The notes beneath the pieces are model-generated. The model saw only the letters and a list, made by a program, of their open reading frames with translations, ran no database searches and was not told the DNA's origin. From assembly GCA_021800165.1 (NCBI GenBank), contig JAJYZF010000029.1, forward strand, positions 1-44,779: a DNA stretch of 44,779 bases, written 5' to 3'. Positions 7,997 through 15,657 of this stretch are shown here, one piece after another. Both the position numbers and the translations under genes were made by a program. The stretch's first letter is position 1, and each line of letters begins with the position of its first letter. Source of the DNA: Planctomycetota bacterium. Its GTDB lineage: Bacteria; Planctomycetota; Phycisphaerae; WQYP01.

Positions 7997-8758
7997 TTAT
8001 TTGTCGGGCTGCGGAAATAATGTCGTGCCAGCAGGTAGCTGATTATTCACCCATTCGTTATTCAAGTTCTCCCAAAGATAATTCGGAATAGGCGGCCCTA
8101 ATCCCCAGATGGGCCCGATATTCTCCGTTTGGACTCCACCGGCCTGGAGCACCTGCTGCGCAAGTTCGGCACAGTTGTTGTCGTACTAACTGTACGGCTC
8201 GTTGACGATGGCCTTTGCCTCCTTATTCATATTCGCCGTGCGGCCTTTACATTCCGGGATTCGCATCTCATTGGGGTACCGTTGCGCGTGGTTCGTCTTG
8301 TTATGCTCCGCCTTCGATTGCGCGTTCCAAAAGGCGTTCAGGTTCGGGTACCATTGCTGCGTATTGCCTGATGCGGATCCGTTGCCGGGAGCGTTCTTCG
8401 AATAATACGTCCAACCGCTGCCGCTGTTGCCGACCAGCACCGCTGCGTGCCCATAGCCGTCGGTTTCACCCGGAGAAGTTAGCGCGATAACGTACGTTCC
8501 CAGGGGGTCCGCGTACCCCACCGGATTGCACATCACAAACTGGTACGTGTTGGTACTGTTGGGGTTGGGCGCGTTCGGCGGCGAGCCGAAGCCACTGGTC
8601 GCATTGACTGGGCGAAATCCCGTCGAGGCCGGCGGGCGAGGCTGCGCCGCAGCACCGGGATGGTTCATCTCACAGGCAGGAATGCCCGGCGCTGCCACGC
8701 ACCCGTGCATCGCAGCGCGCCCCGCTCGGCTCCTGAATTCTTCGTCAAGCGTTACCAT
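7997..8758 (-). pseudogene. Orphan Rhs tip with permuted papain-like domain, interrupted by an amber codon (cassette E)
   Basis: The frame is open to a TTG at 8854; ATG 8758 matches the start used by cassette C. The leader and Rhs-core end (NTYQFVMCNPVGYADPLG) are followed by a tip: SPGETDGYGHAAVLVGN, GWTYYSKN and a polar region. At about 8183-8185 the frame meets TAG right after NEPYS. It then continues in frame as YDNNCAELAQQVLQAGG to a TAA at 7997-7999, about 62 codons. The His of GHAAVLVG and the Cys of NNCAELA look like the catalytic pair of a circularly permuted NlpC/P60 or LRAT-like papain fold. The amber codon separates them, so the product is probably inactive unless the codon is read through. 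Confidence 0.6.
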
Positions 8759-8834
8759 ACGCCACCAACCTGCAGGCCCCTCGATTACCGTAAGCCCATC
8801 ATATCGCCTCCATGCTTGATGCAACAACGGCCGC

Positions 8835-8881
8835 GGGACAAAACCAGATAGCAAACCCTAGCTGCGTTCCCGTTTGACTCC
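8835..8881. repeat. Dispersed repeat R3 (partial) at the cassette E/TA joint
   Basis: A partial copy of R1/R2 containing gggacaaaac, a variable middle and agctgcgttcccgtttgact. It overlaps the end of the small antitoxin gene and the region just upstream of cassette E. Confidence 0.6.
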
Positions 8882-9055
8882 TCGCGACAATCCGTGCCGA
8901 CGGTTCTTCATTATCGCGGTCCTTTCCGCCCAATAGGCAACTTCCTCCGGAACAGTCATGCCTTGGATTTGCCGGTAGACCCGCGCAGCACCCCTGCGTT
9001 TCATCGCCACGCAATCAAACCTGCTTTTCGCCTTCAATCTTATCGTCTTCATCAT
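8858..9055 (-). CDS. Small antitoxin of the PIN toxin-antitoxin pair
   Basis: The product has 65 residues. The middle reads FDCVAMKRRGAARVYRQIQG, then MTVPEEVAYWAERTAIMKNR. This is the pattern of small antitoxins that pair with PIN toxins in cyanobacteria and other phyla (K-F-D-C-V-x-M-K-R-x-G-A-x-x-[IV]-Y, then M-T-x-E-E-E-x-x-[FY]-W). The start overlaps the end of the PIN gene by 41 bp, indicating translational coupling. The antitoxin would bind and block the PIN nuclease and probably repress the pair's promoter. Confidence 0.7.
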   Translation of the reverse strand: MMKTIRLKAKSRFDCVAMKRRGAARVYRQIQGMTVPEEVAYWAERTAIMKNRRHGLSRGVKRERS

Positions 9056-9536
9056 TGATCACCTCAAGCGGACTAAAAATCCCGATGGCACCGTAACCGG
9101 ATGCAACATTAACTTCATTATAACGTTCGATCCTCTCAAATTGCACAATATGCTTGAAGTTCCAACTCACAATCAATTGGCAATGTGACACAGTCGCCAA
9201 CGCGACGTGCCGTGCGTCCGTCAGCGATTTCGGCCCCACAATTCCCTCCGTGATATACGCCTCCGCCAAGCGCAGCGCGCCGGCTTGAATTTCCGCGATC
9301 AGTGAAACTGCCTCCGTAGCTCGGTAGAAACGCCTGATCCGCTCCGGAGCCACAGAAATTTCTTCTTCCACAAGCGCGGAGGTAATCAATTCAAATCGCC
9401 CAGCCTCCACGAGATCAAAAAATTGCTGGCTTGCGATGGCAAACGCGCGATCAAATACACCCCCGTAAACGGAAGTGTCCGCATAAACACGTATCGCCTT
9501 CCGCTTGCTGGTGGGCTTGTCCATAGTCTTCGCCAT
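9015..9536 (-). CDS. PIN-domain ribonuclease toxin (VapC-like)
   Basis: From ATG 9536 the product has 173 residues. PIN-domain acidic residues are visible: D in YADTSVYGG near residue 20, E in VEEEIS near residue 60, and D in LTDARHVALA near residue 110. The C-terminal SWNFKHIVQFERI and the following YNEVNVASGYGAIGIFSPLEVI are characteristic of one PIN subfamily. Such proteins cleave RNA in a metal-dependent way. The gene starts just after the end of Rhs stub F and overlaps its antitoxin gene. The pair looks like an independent toxin-antitoxin insertion rather than the immunity gene of the stub. Confidence 0.75.
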   Translation of the reverse strand: MAKTMDKPTSKRKAIRVYADTSVYGGVFDRAFAIASQQFFDLVEAGRFELITSALVEEEISVAPERIRRFYRATEAVSLIAEIQAGALRLAEAYITEGIVGPKSLTDARHVALATVSHCQLIVSWNFKHIVQFERIERYNEVNVASGYGAIGIFSPLEVINDEDDKIEGEKQV

Positions 9537-9546
9537 CAATCACCCT

Positions 9547-9975
9547 TTACGAATGTCTTGCGATTATATACGCCCACTTGTTCGCTTCCACAACGCCCGC
9601 GGCCCCCTGCACCGCCGGGTTGCTCATCGCAAACTGATACTTGTTGGCACCGTTGGGGTTGAGCGCGTTCGGTGACAAGGCGAAGCCGCTGGTTGCGTCG
9701 GCCTCGCGAAATCCCGCCGAGGCCGGCGGGCGAGGCTGGGCCGCAGCGCCTGGATAGTTCATCTCACAGGCAGGAATGGCTGTGCTACCTTGGGGGCGGA
9801 ACCTCGTAAAATGGTTGCGGTGAAGAGATTTTACGGCGATGGTATCCGGAGACGCCGGGACGCGAAGAGGGCTGGGCAATCGCCGGGATCGGCGAGGATC
9901 GGGGTCCGAGATTCTTTCGGCAAGTGTTACCATAGGAAGCCCATTATCGCGATTGCTTAAGCCGGCTTCAACCAC
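9547..9975 (-). pseudogene. Orphan Rhs C-terminal stub (cassette F), tip lost
   Basis: The frame is open from 10089, but similarity to stub A begins at the GTG at 9975, so that start is used. The shared leader (NRDNGLPMVTLAERIS and GSTAIPACEMNYPGAAAQPR) leads to the Rhs-core end GANKYQFAMSNPA. Only about 20 more residues follow, ending WAYIIARHS. The canonical DPSG and any toxin domain are missing. The PIN gene starts ten bases later, so the PIN-antitoxin pair may have replaced the original tip and immunity gene. DNA identity with 480-705 is high by eye along the leader. Confidence 0.55.
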
Positions 9976-9984
9976 GGACCCAGC

Positions 9985-10002
9985 CGCGGGCTGCGGCCCG
10001 CG
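9985..10002. repeat. GC-rich hairpin
   Basis: A perfect seven-base stem, cgcgggc/gcccgcg, around a tgcg loop. It lies just upstream of stub F on the minus strand. REP-like in appearance, without a T-tract. Confidence 0.5.
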
Positions 10003-10089
10003 AGTCGGGAGTCGACAATTCACCATCCCGGCGCGGCCGGGATAAACTCCGGACGCAAAGGAGGGCGAAGGACGAACGAGGGGATCCAT

Positions 10090-10500
10090 CCCGATGGCCT
10101 TCGGGATAAACGCCTTACACGGATTTTCACAGATTAAATGACGGTGAGGGCGGCGGCCCGCGGGATGTTCACCGCTGGGGACGCGGGGGTACGCAGAGGA
10201 TGGACGGAGGACGCTGCGCGAGAGAGGAGCACGGTGGCTGTGGCCGCAGGGGGGCGCGGGGACGGGTTAAACACGAAGGCGCGAAGGCACGAAGGCGCGG
10301 CGCGACGATTTTTTACTGGTGGGGACGCGACGCGGCCAGTCCCGATGCGCTGGTCCTCCAGCATCGGGATTTCGGCATCCATGCCTTAACGGTAGGGTTC
10401 GAGGAAGGCGGAATGCGCGGCCGGCTTAAAATTGTTCACGGGTTCTGCGCGCTTGATGAAATCGCAGTTCCGGGCGATGCGTTTATTTGAAGCGTGCCTG
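10090..10500. other. Non-coding spacer with REP-like hairpins
   Basis: No convincing gene is seen on either strand; the open frames are GC-rich shadows without ribosome-binding sites. Hairpins occur at 10088-10107 (atcccga/tcgggat) and 10340-10369 (tcccgatg...catcggga with an inner gctgg/ccagc stem). Between them is a purine-rich stretch (acacgaaggcgcgaagg and gcacgaagg) of the kind found as dispersed non-coding repeats. It separates the Rhs island from the Hdr-Mvh operon. Confidence 0.5.
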
Positions 10501-10551
10501 TAGGTGAAATACCTATGCTTGAATGCGGCATAATACCTATGACGAAATAGG
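10501..10551. promoter_or_regulatory. Operator-like pair of dyads upstream of hdrC
   Basis: Two inverted repeats built from the same half-site lie here: TAGGT-N5-ACCTA at 10501-10515 and CCTAT-N6-ATAGG at 10536-10551. In addition AATACCTATG is repeated directly at 10508-10517 and 10532-10541. They lie 114-164 bp upstream of the hdrC start. This arrangement suggests a dimeric repressor or activator controlling the hydrogenase operon. No promoter hexamers are clear and the regulator is unknown. Confidence 0.4.
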
Positions 10552-10664
10552 GAGGGTTTGGATGCCGCCGCAGGCTGGGGTAGTTAAGATGAAAAGTGGA
10601 TTTGGTGCGCCTCGTGCCGATGTTCGACGCAATTTCCCGTTGCGTTGCTCTGCGGAGGTGGCGT

Positions 10665-11255
10665 ATGAAATTGACGCAAAAGATCAAATACGATGCGGAT
10701 CGCACCGTAGGGTTTGGGGAGTCTGTGGCCAGACTTCCGGGATGTGAAGGCTTGCCGTCGTGCATTCAGTGCGGGACCTGCTCGGGTACCTGCCCCATGA
10801 GCATTTACATGGACCTTTCGCCGCGGCAGGTGATTGGTTTGGTGCGCGCGGATTTCAAAAAAGAGGCACTGTCCTGCAATACGATCTGGCTTTGTTCATC
10901 GTGTTATGCCTGCACGGTTCAATGCCCGCGGGAGATCGGTATTACCGAAATCATGTATGCGCTTAAACAGCGTGCCATTCGGGAACATACTTTTCCGGCG
11001 GGATTTCCCATTGCAATTCTGGCTCGAGAGTTCACCCGCATGGTTACCCGCAAAGGCCGCATTACCGAAACATTGCTGGTCATGAAACTTTTTTTACGCG
11101 CCAACTGGCGCGCAGCCTTGGCCTCGTGGTGGCTGGGGCTGGGCTTGATTCGCACCGGGCGTTTTGTTCTGCGGCAGGAGCAAATCCAAGGGCATCGCGA
11201 ACTGGCGACGATGCTGGCGCAAACCAAAGAGACCGGCGAGGGAGGTGCACCATGA
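10665..11255 (+). CDS. hdrC: Heterodisulfide reductase subunit C-like iron-sulfur protein
   Basis: ATG 10665 is preceded by GGAGG at a good distance; the frame is open further upstream without a better site. The product has 196 residues and two classical [4Fe-4S] motifs: C33, C36, C39, C43 (CIQCGTCSGTCP) and C77, C80, C83, C87 (CSSCYACTVQCP). In the Hdr complex, HdrC passes electrons from HdrA towards HdrB. The C-terminal part is helical (IAILAREFTRMVTRKGRITE) as in other HdrC proteins. Its stop overlaps the hdrB start (ATGA), which implies translational coupling. It is the first gene of a six-gene operon. Confidence 0.92.
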   Translation: MKLTQKIKYDADRTVGFGESVARLPGCEGLPSCIQCGTCSGTCPMSIYMDLSPRQVIGLVRADFKKEALSCNTIWLCSSCYACTVQCPREIGITEIMYALKQRAIREHTFPAGFPIAILAREFTRMVTRKGRITETLLVMKLFLRANWRAALASWWLGLGLIRTGRFVLRQEQIQGHRELATMLAQTKETGEGGAP

Positions 11256-12115
11256 AATACCATTACTTTCCAGGTTGTTCACTCAAGGGGTTGGGGCGGG
11301 CCTACGAAGAATCGTTGCTGCCGGTGATGGAGCGGTTGGGCGTGGAACTCCATGAAATTGAGGACTGGAATTGTTGTGGGGCGACGGTGTACATGGCCAC
11401 CGACCAGGGGAATGCATGTGTGCTGGGGGCGCGAAATATGGCGTTGGCGGAAAAAAACGGGGCTGGTGATATCGTGGCTCCGTGCAACGCCTGTTATCTT
11501 ACTTTGAACAAAGCCAAACATTGTCTGGCGGAATCATCGGCGATACGCCGGAATGTGGAGCGGGCCATGGCCGAAGCCCATTTAACCTACAGCGGCAATC
11601 TGGCGGTCCGTCATCCACTGGATGTGTTGGTACACGACGTGGGCCTGGAGGCGATCCGGCGGGAGGTGGTGCGGCCGCTGACGAAATTAAAAGTTGCGCC
11701 CTACTACGGCTGTCAGGCAGTGCGGCCGCAGTGTACGTTTGATGACCAGTGGAACCCGACATCCATGGATCAGGTTTTGACGGCATTGGGGGCGACGGTC
11801 GTTGATTATCCACTTAAAACCCGCTGTTGCGGGGGCAGCCTCACCGGAACCGTCCCGGAAGCCGGCTTGCGGTTGACTTACATTTTGCTGCAGGAGGCCC
11901 TGCGGCGCGGCGCGGAGGTGATTGCCACGATCTGTCCGCTGTGTCAGTTCAATCTTGACGGCTATCACGATCAGATTGCGCGGCGGTGGGGGGCGGTGCG
12001 CATTCCCGTGGTCTATCTGACGCAGTTGATGGGGGTAGCGTTTGGGATGGCACCGGATGCACTCGGTCTGAAGCGCAACTTCCTGCCCGCCGAACCGCTG
12101 CTAGCCATGTCATGA
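11252..12115 (+). CDS. hdrB: Heterodisulfide reductase subunit B-like protein
   Basis: ATG 11252 overlaps the hdrC stop by four bases. The product has 287 residues with two CCG domains: C9, C41-C42, C78, C81 and C154, C192-C193, C228, C231. In HdrB these bind the two non-cubane [4Fe-4S] clusters that form the disulfide-reducing site. Both domains keep all their cysteines, so the subunit should be functional. In bacteria the natural substrate is often unknown, since they lack coenzyme M-coenzyme B heterodisulfide. The C-terminal 30 residues (LTQLMGVAFGMAPDALGLKRN) match the usual HdrB ending. Confidence 0.93.
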   Translation: MKYHYFPGCSLKGLGRAYEESLLPVMERLGVELHEIEDWNCCGATVYMATDQGNACVLGARNMALAEKNGAGDIVAPCNACYLTLNKAKHCLAESSAIRRNVERAMAEAHLTYSGNLAVRHPLDVLVHDVGLEAIRREVVRPLTKLKVAPYYGCQAVRPQCTFDDQWNPTSMDQVLTALGATVVDYPLKTRCCGGSLTGTVPEAGLRLTYILLQEALRRGAEVIATICPLCQFNLDGYHDQIARRWGAVRIPVVYLTQLMGVAFGMAPDALGLKRNFLPAEPLLAMS

Positions 12116-12163
12116 GATGCCGCCGGCGGCAGATGGCTCAAGCGGGCGGCGAAAGGATCGGCT

Positions 12164-14161
12164 ATGAAGGTAAAAGATGACCAACCTCTTCGGATCGGCT
12201 TTTATGTCTGCCATTGCGGCCATAACATCGCCGGGGTAGTGGATTGTGCGGCGGTGGCGCAATACGCCGCGACCTTGGAGGGGGTTGTGCTATCCCGCGA
12301 TTATAAGTACATGTGTTCGAGTCCGGGCCAGGAACTGATACGGGAAGATATACGCGACCACAACCTGAATCGCGTGGTGGTAGCATCGTGTTCGCCGCTG
12401 CTTCACGAGCATACCTTCCGCACGGCCGTGGCCGCCGGCGGCCTGAACCCCTTTCTGTTTCAAATGGTGAATATCCGGGAACACGACGCCTGGGTGCATA
12501 CGGACAAGGCTGCGGCCACGGATAAGGCGAAAGCCTTGGCGGCTGCGGCCATACGCCGCGTGGCGCGGCATCGGCCGTTGGAGACCACGCGTGCCCCGAT
12601 TCATCCGGACGTTTTGGTGGTGGGCGGGGGCATCTCGGGAATACACGCCGCCCTGACGCTGGCCAACGCCGGCAAGAAAGTTTACCTGGTGGAACGCGAC
12701 CCAAGCATCGGCGGCCACATGGCGCAGTTTGATAAGACCTTTCCGACGCTGGATTGCGCGGCCTGCATTTTAACGCCAAAAATGTCGGCCGTACGGGCCC
12801 ACAAAAACATCGTGTTGTGGACTTATTCAGAAGTCGCGAAAGTTGAGGGCTACGTGGGCAATTATACGGTTACCGTGCGGCGCAAGGCGCGCTATGTTCA
12901 GGAGGAGCTGTGTGTCGGCTGTCAGGAATGTGTGGAGGCGTGTGTCTTTAAGGAACCGAAATTTCCGGACCGTTTTAACGTGGGTCTGTCCCGACGAAAG
13001 CCAATTTATATGCCGTTTCCGCAGGCCGTGCCGCAGGCGGTGGTCATTGATCCGGAGCGTTGCATTGAATTAAAAACCGGCAAATGCAAGAAGACCTGCC
13101 TGGAAGCGTGTGCGGACCGCCATGCCATCGATTTCCAGCAGAAAGAGGAGTTGGTACAGATCCATGTCGGCTCGATGATTGTGGCCACCGGGTATGAGCT
13201 TTTTGATCCCCGGCGTCTGCCGCACTACGGATACGGTCGTTACCCGGATGTTCTGACCACGCTGGAGTGTGAAAGGCTGATTTCCAGTTCCGGCCCGACG
13301 GGCGGGGAGTTGCGTTTGCACTCGGGTCAAGCGCCGACGGCGGTCGGTTTTGTTCTTTGCGCGGGTTCGCGCGATTATAAAACTAATCGCTGGTGTTCGC
13401 GGACTTGCTGCATGCACTCCATGAAACTGGCGCAAATCATACGCGAGCGCACCGGTGCGGAAGTTACACTGTTTTACATTGATATTCGGGCTCCGGGCAA
13501 AGGGGGCGAGGAATTCTACGATCGCGCGCTGGCGCAGGGGGTTAAGTTTGTGCGGGGGCGGGTTGCGGAAGTGAGCGATTGTCCATTGTCGCCGGCGGAA
13601 CAGGGCAAGCTGATCGTTCGGGTGGAAGATACTCTGGCGGGCATGGTACGGCGGATTCCACTGGATATGGTGGTGTTGGCCGTGGGTATGGAGCCGCAGG
13701 CCAACGCCCAGGAAGTGCGGCGCATCATGAACATGAGTTGCTCGGCGGAAGGCTGGTTCCTGGAAAAGCATCCGAAGATGGCTCCGGTGAGCACGTTTAC
13801 CGATGGGGTGTTTATCGCCGGCTGCTGCCAAGGGCCGAAAGACATTCCGGACAGTATCGCCCAAGCCGGGGCGGCGGCGGCTGAGGCGCTGGCGCTGATT
13901 GATGCCGGCGGCATCGATCAAGAGCCGAACACCGCCTATATCTCGGAGGAAGATTGCAGCGGGTGTAAATCGTGTGTGGATCTGTGCCCGTACAAGGCTA
14001 TTGCTTTCGATCCGGTGAAAGAAAAAGCTTCCATCAATGCCGCTCTGTGCAAAGGGTGCGGCGTTTGTGTGGCGGCATGTCCATCCGGGTCCATAGGGCA
14101 GAACCTGTTTGAAGATCAGGAGGTATTTGAGGAAATTGAAGGAGTGCTGGCCCATGCCTGA
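12164..14161 (+). CDS. hdrA: Heterodisulfide reductase subunit A-like flavoprotein (bifurcating subunit)
   Basis: The product has 665 residues; AAAGGA precedes ATG 12164. The N-terminal domain has VCHCGHNIAG (C16, C18), YMCSSPGQ and ASCSPLLHEHTF. The FAD domain begins at about residue 150 (VLVVGGGISGIHA, then IGGHMAQFDKTFPTLDCAACIL). An inserted ferredoxin part has C250, C253, C256, C260 and a further Cys-rich stretch around GKCKKTCLEACADRHAI. The C-terminus holds two [4Fe-4S] motifs (CSGCKSCVDLCPYKAI and CKGCGVCVAACPSGSI). HdrA carries out flavin-based electron bifurcation between ferredoxin and the HdrBC branch. It is full length compared with archaeal HdrA. Confidence 0.95.
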   Translation: MKVKDDQPLRIGFYVCHCGHNIAGVVDCAAVAQYAATLEGVVLSRDYKYMCSSPGQELIREDIRDHNLNRVVVASCSPLLHEHTFRTAVAAGGLNPFLFQMVNIREHDAWVHTDKAAATDKAKALAAAAIRRVARHRPLETTRAPIHPDVLVVGGGISGIHAALTLANAGKKVYLVERDPSIGGHMAQFDKTFPTLDCAACILTPKMSAVRAHKNIVLWTYSEVAKVEGYVGNYTVTVRRKARYVQEELCVGCQECVEACVFKEPKFPDRFNVGLSRRKPIYMPFPQAVPQAVVIDPERCIELKTGKCKKTCLEACADRHAIDFQQKEELVQIHVGSMIVATGYELFDPRRLPHYGYGRYPDVLTTLECERLISSSGPTGGELRLHSGQAPTAVGFVLCAGSRDYKTNRWCSRTCCMHSMKLAQIIRERTGAEVTLFYIDIRAPGKGGEEFYDRALAQGVKFVRGRVAEVSDCPLSPAEQGKLIVRVEDTLAGMVRRIPLDMVVLAVGMEPQANAQEVRRIMNMSCSAEGWFLEKHPKMAPVSTFTDGVFIAGCCQGPKDIPDSIAQAGAAAAEALALIDAGGIDQEPNTAYISEEDCSGCKSCVDLCPYKAIAFDPVKEKASINAALCKGCGVCVAACPSGSIGQNLFEDQEVFEEIEGVLAHA

Positions 14162-14672
14162 GAATAACTGGCAACCCCGCATCGTCGCGTTTTTCTGCAG
14201 TTGGTGTACTTACACCGCGGCGGATCTGGCGGGCGTTTCGCGCCTCAAGTATGCGCCCAATATTCGCATCATCCGCCTGATGTGTTCGGGACGGGTTGAT
14301 CCGCAATTTGTACTTGAGGCCCTGGCCAGAGGCGCGGACGGCGTTTTGATCGGGGGATGCCATCCCGGAGATTGCCACTATGCCGAGGGCAATTTCAAAA
14401 CCCTGCGCCGCTACCAGATGCTGCGGCGGGTGCTGGGGGCCATGGGGATTTCCGAAGAGCGCATCCGGCTGGAATGGATTTCCGCCTCGGAGGGTGAACG
14501 TGTGCGCATGGTCATTAACGATCTGGTGGAACGGATTCGGATTTTAGGACCGCTGGATTTACCCGGACGCCTGGCCGCGTGTGATGCGGAGCTGGGCGCG
14601 TCAGCCCAGGCCCTACGGTTGCCGCAATATCGGCAACCCGCGGCGGATTTGCGGGAGGTGATCCATGGCTAA
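14154..14672 (+). CDS. mvhD: Hydrogenase delta subunit MvhD ([2Fe-2S] linker)
   Basis: ATG 14154 overlaps the hdrA end by eight bases and has GGAG upstream; the product has 172 residues. Cysteines C15, C18 (FFCSWCTYTAADLAG), C44 (MCSGRVDP), C69 and C74 (GGCHPGDCHY) match the MvhD pattern. MvhD carries electrons from the hydrogenase MvhAG to HdrA. Its position between hdrA and mvhG fits this role. The stop overlaps the start of mvhG. Confidence 0.92.
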   Translation: MPENNWQPRIVAFFCSWCTYTAADLAGVSRLKYAPNIRIIRLMCSGRVDPQFVLEALARGADGVLIGGCHPGDCHYAEGNFKTLRRYQMLRRVLGAMGISEERIRLEWISASEGERVRMVINDLVERIRILGPLDLPGRLAACDAELGASAQALRLPQYRQPAADLREVIHG

Positions 14673-15657
14673 GCCGAAAATAGGATTTTACTGGTGTGCA
14701 TCGTGCGGCGGCTGTGAAGAGGCGGTGGTGGATCTGGCAGAGGATATTCTGGCCGTTACCGCGGCGGTGGACATTGTGTTTTGGCCGGTGGCGATGGACT
14801 ATAAAAAAGCGGATGTTACCAGCCTGCCGGACCAAGCTCTGACGGCGACATTCATCAATGGGGCCATTCGCACCAGTGAACAAGAGGAGATGGCCCGTTT
14901 GCTGCGGGCTAAGAGCCGCTATCTGATTGCCTTTGGGGCCTGTGCCCAACTGGGAGGAATTCCAGCATTAGCCAATGAGTTCTCCCGGGAGGCGATCTTG
15001 AGCTGGGTTTATCAGGATGCCCCAACCGTGGTCAATCCAGAGCGGGTGCGACCGGCGGTTCGCACAGACGATGATGGCCGAACGCTGACGCTGCCGGAAT
15101 TCCGAAATGTGGTGCGAACGCTGAACCAGGTGGTGGAGGTGGATTATTACCTGCCGGGGTGTCCGCCGACACCCAAACTTATCAAGGCCGCGGTTGGAGC
15201 CTTGCTGGAAGGCAAGTTGCCGCCGCGCGGGACGGTGCTGGCACCGGATGTGGCGTTATGCGAGGAGTGTCCGCGGAAGAAAACCAAACCGCAGGATCTT
15301 CATTTCACCGCTTTCAAGCGGCCGCATCTGGTACCGCTGGATCCGGAGCTATGCCTGTTGGCGCAGGGATTGGTGTGCATGGGGCCGGCGACACGCGGCG
15401 GTTGTGGGGCCTTGTGCCCGGGTGCGAATATGCCCTGTACCGGATGTTTCGGCCCCACATCGCGGGTGCGTGATCAAGGGGCCAAGATGCTATCCAGCCT
15501 GACTTCGGCCATGGAGGCGAAGGAAGTTCCAGAGGTGGAAAAGGTGCTGGCGGGAATTCCCGATCCGGTGGGTACTTTTTATCGCTACGGTCTGGCGGGC
15601 AGTTTGTTGCGGGTGAATACCACTGCGGCCGCCGCCGCATCCAAGGAGGCATTATGA
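14665..15657 (+). CDS. mvhG: Group 3c [NiFe] hydrogenase small subunit
   Basis: The product has 330 residues and overlaps the end of mvhD by eight bases. It starts like MvhG (IGFYWCASCGGCEEAVVDL; C11, C14, C17) and keeps the other cluster ligands (FGACAQLGG, YLPGCPPTPKLI, and the C-terminal GGCGALCPGANMPCTGCFGP). No twin-arginine signal is present, so the enzyme is cytoplasmic, as group 3 enzymes are. It holds the iron-sulfur relay from the NiFe site to MvhD. Confidence 0.93.
   Translation: MAKPKIGFYWCASCGGCEEAVVDLAEDILAVTAAVDIVFWPVAMDYKKADVTSLPDQALTATFINGAIRTSEQEEMARLLRAKSRYLIAFGACAQLGGIPALANEFSREAILSWVYQDAPTVVNPERVRPAVRTDDDGRTLTLPEFRNVVRTLNQVVEVDYYLPGCPPTPKLIKAAVGALLEGKLPPRGTVLAPDVALCEECPRKKTKPQDLHFTAFKRPHLVPLDPELCLLAQGLVCMGPATRGGCGALCPGANMPCTGCFGPTSRVRDQGAKMLSSLTSAMEAKEVPEVEKVLAGIPDPVGTFYRYGLAGSLLRVNTTAAAAASKEAL

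Noticed and set aside
7997..8758. Amber codon as pyrrolysine or programmed readthrough
   Set aside because: No pyl genes, stem-loop or other amber codons in this role are visible in the window; a nonsense mutation in an orphan toxin is simpler.
10134..10490. Overlapping plus- and minus-strand ORFs in the spacer
   Set aside because: They are rich in Arg, Ala and Gly, lack ribosome-binding sites and overlap hairpins, so they look like open frames caused by GC-rich DNA.
13070..14182. 370-residue minus-strand ORF opposite hdrA
   Set aside because: It is a shadow of hdrA, rich in His, Arg and Gln, with no domain or ribosome-binding site.
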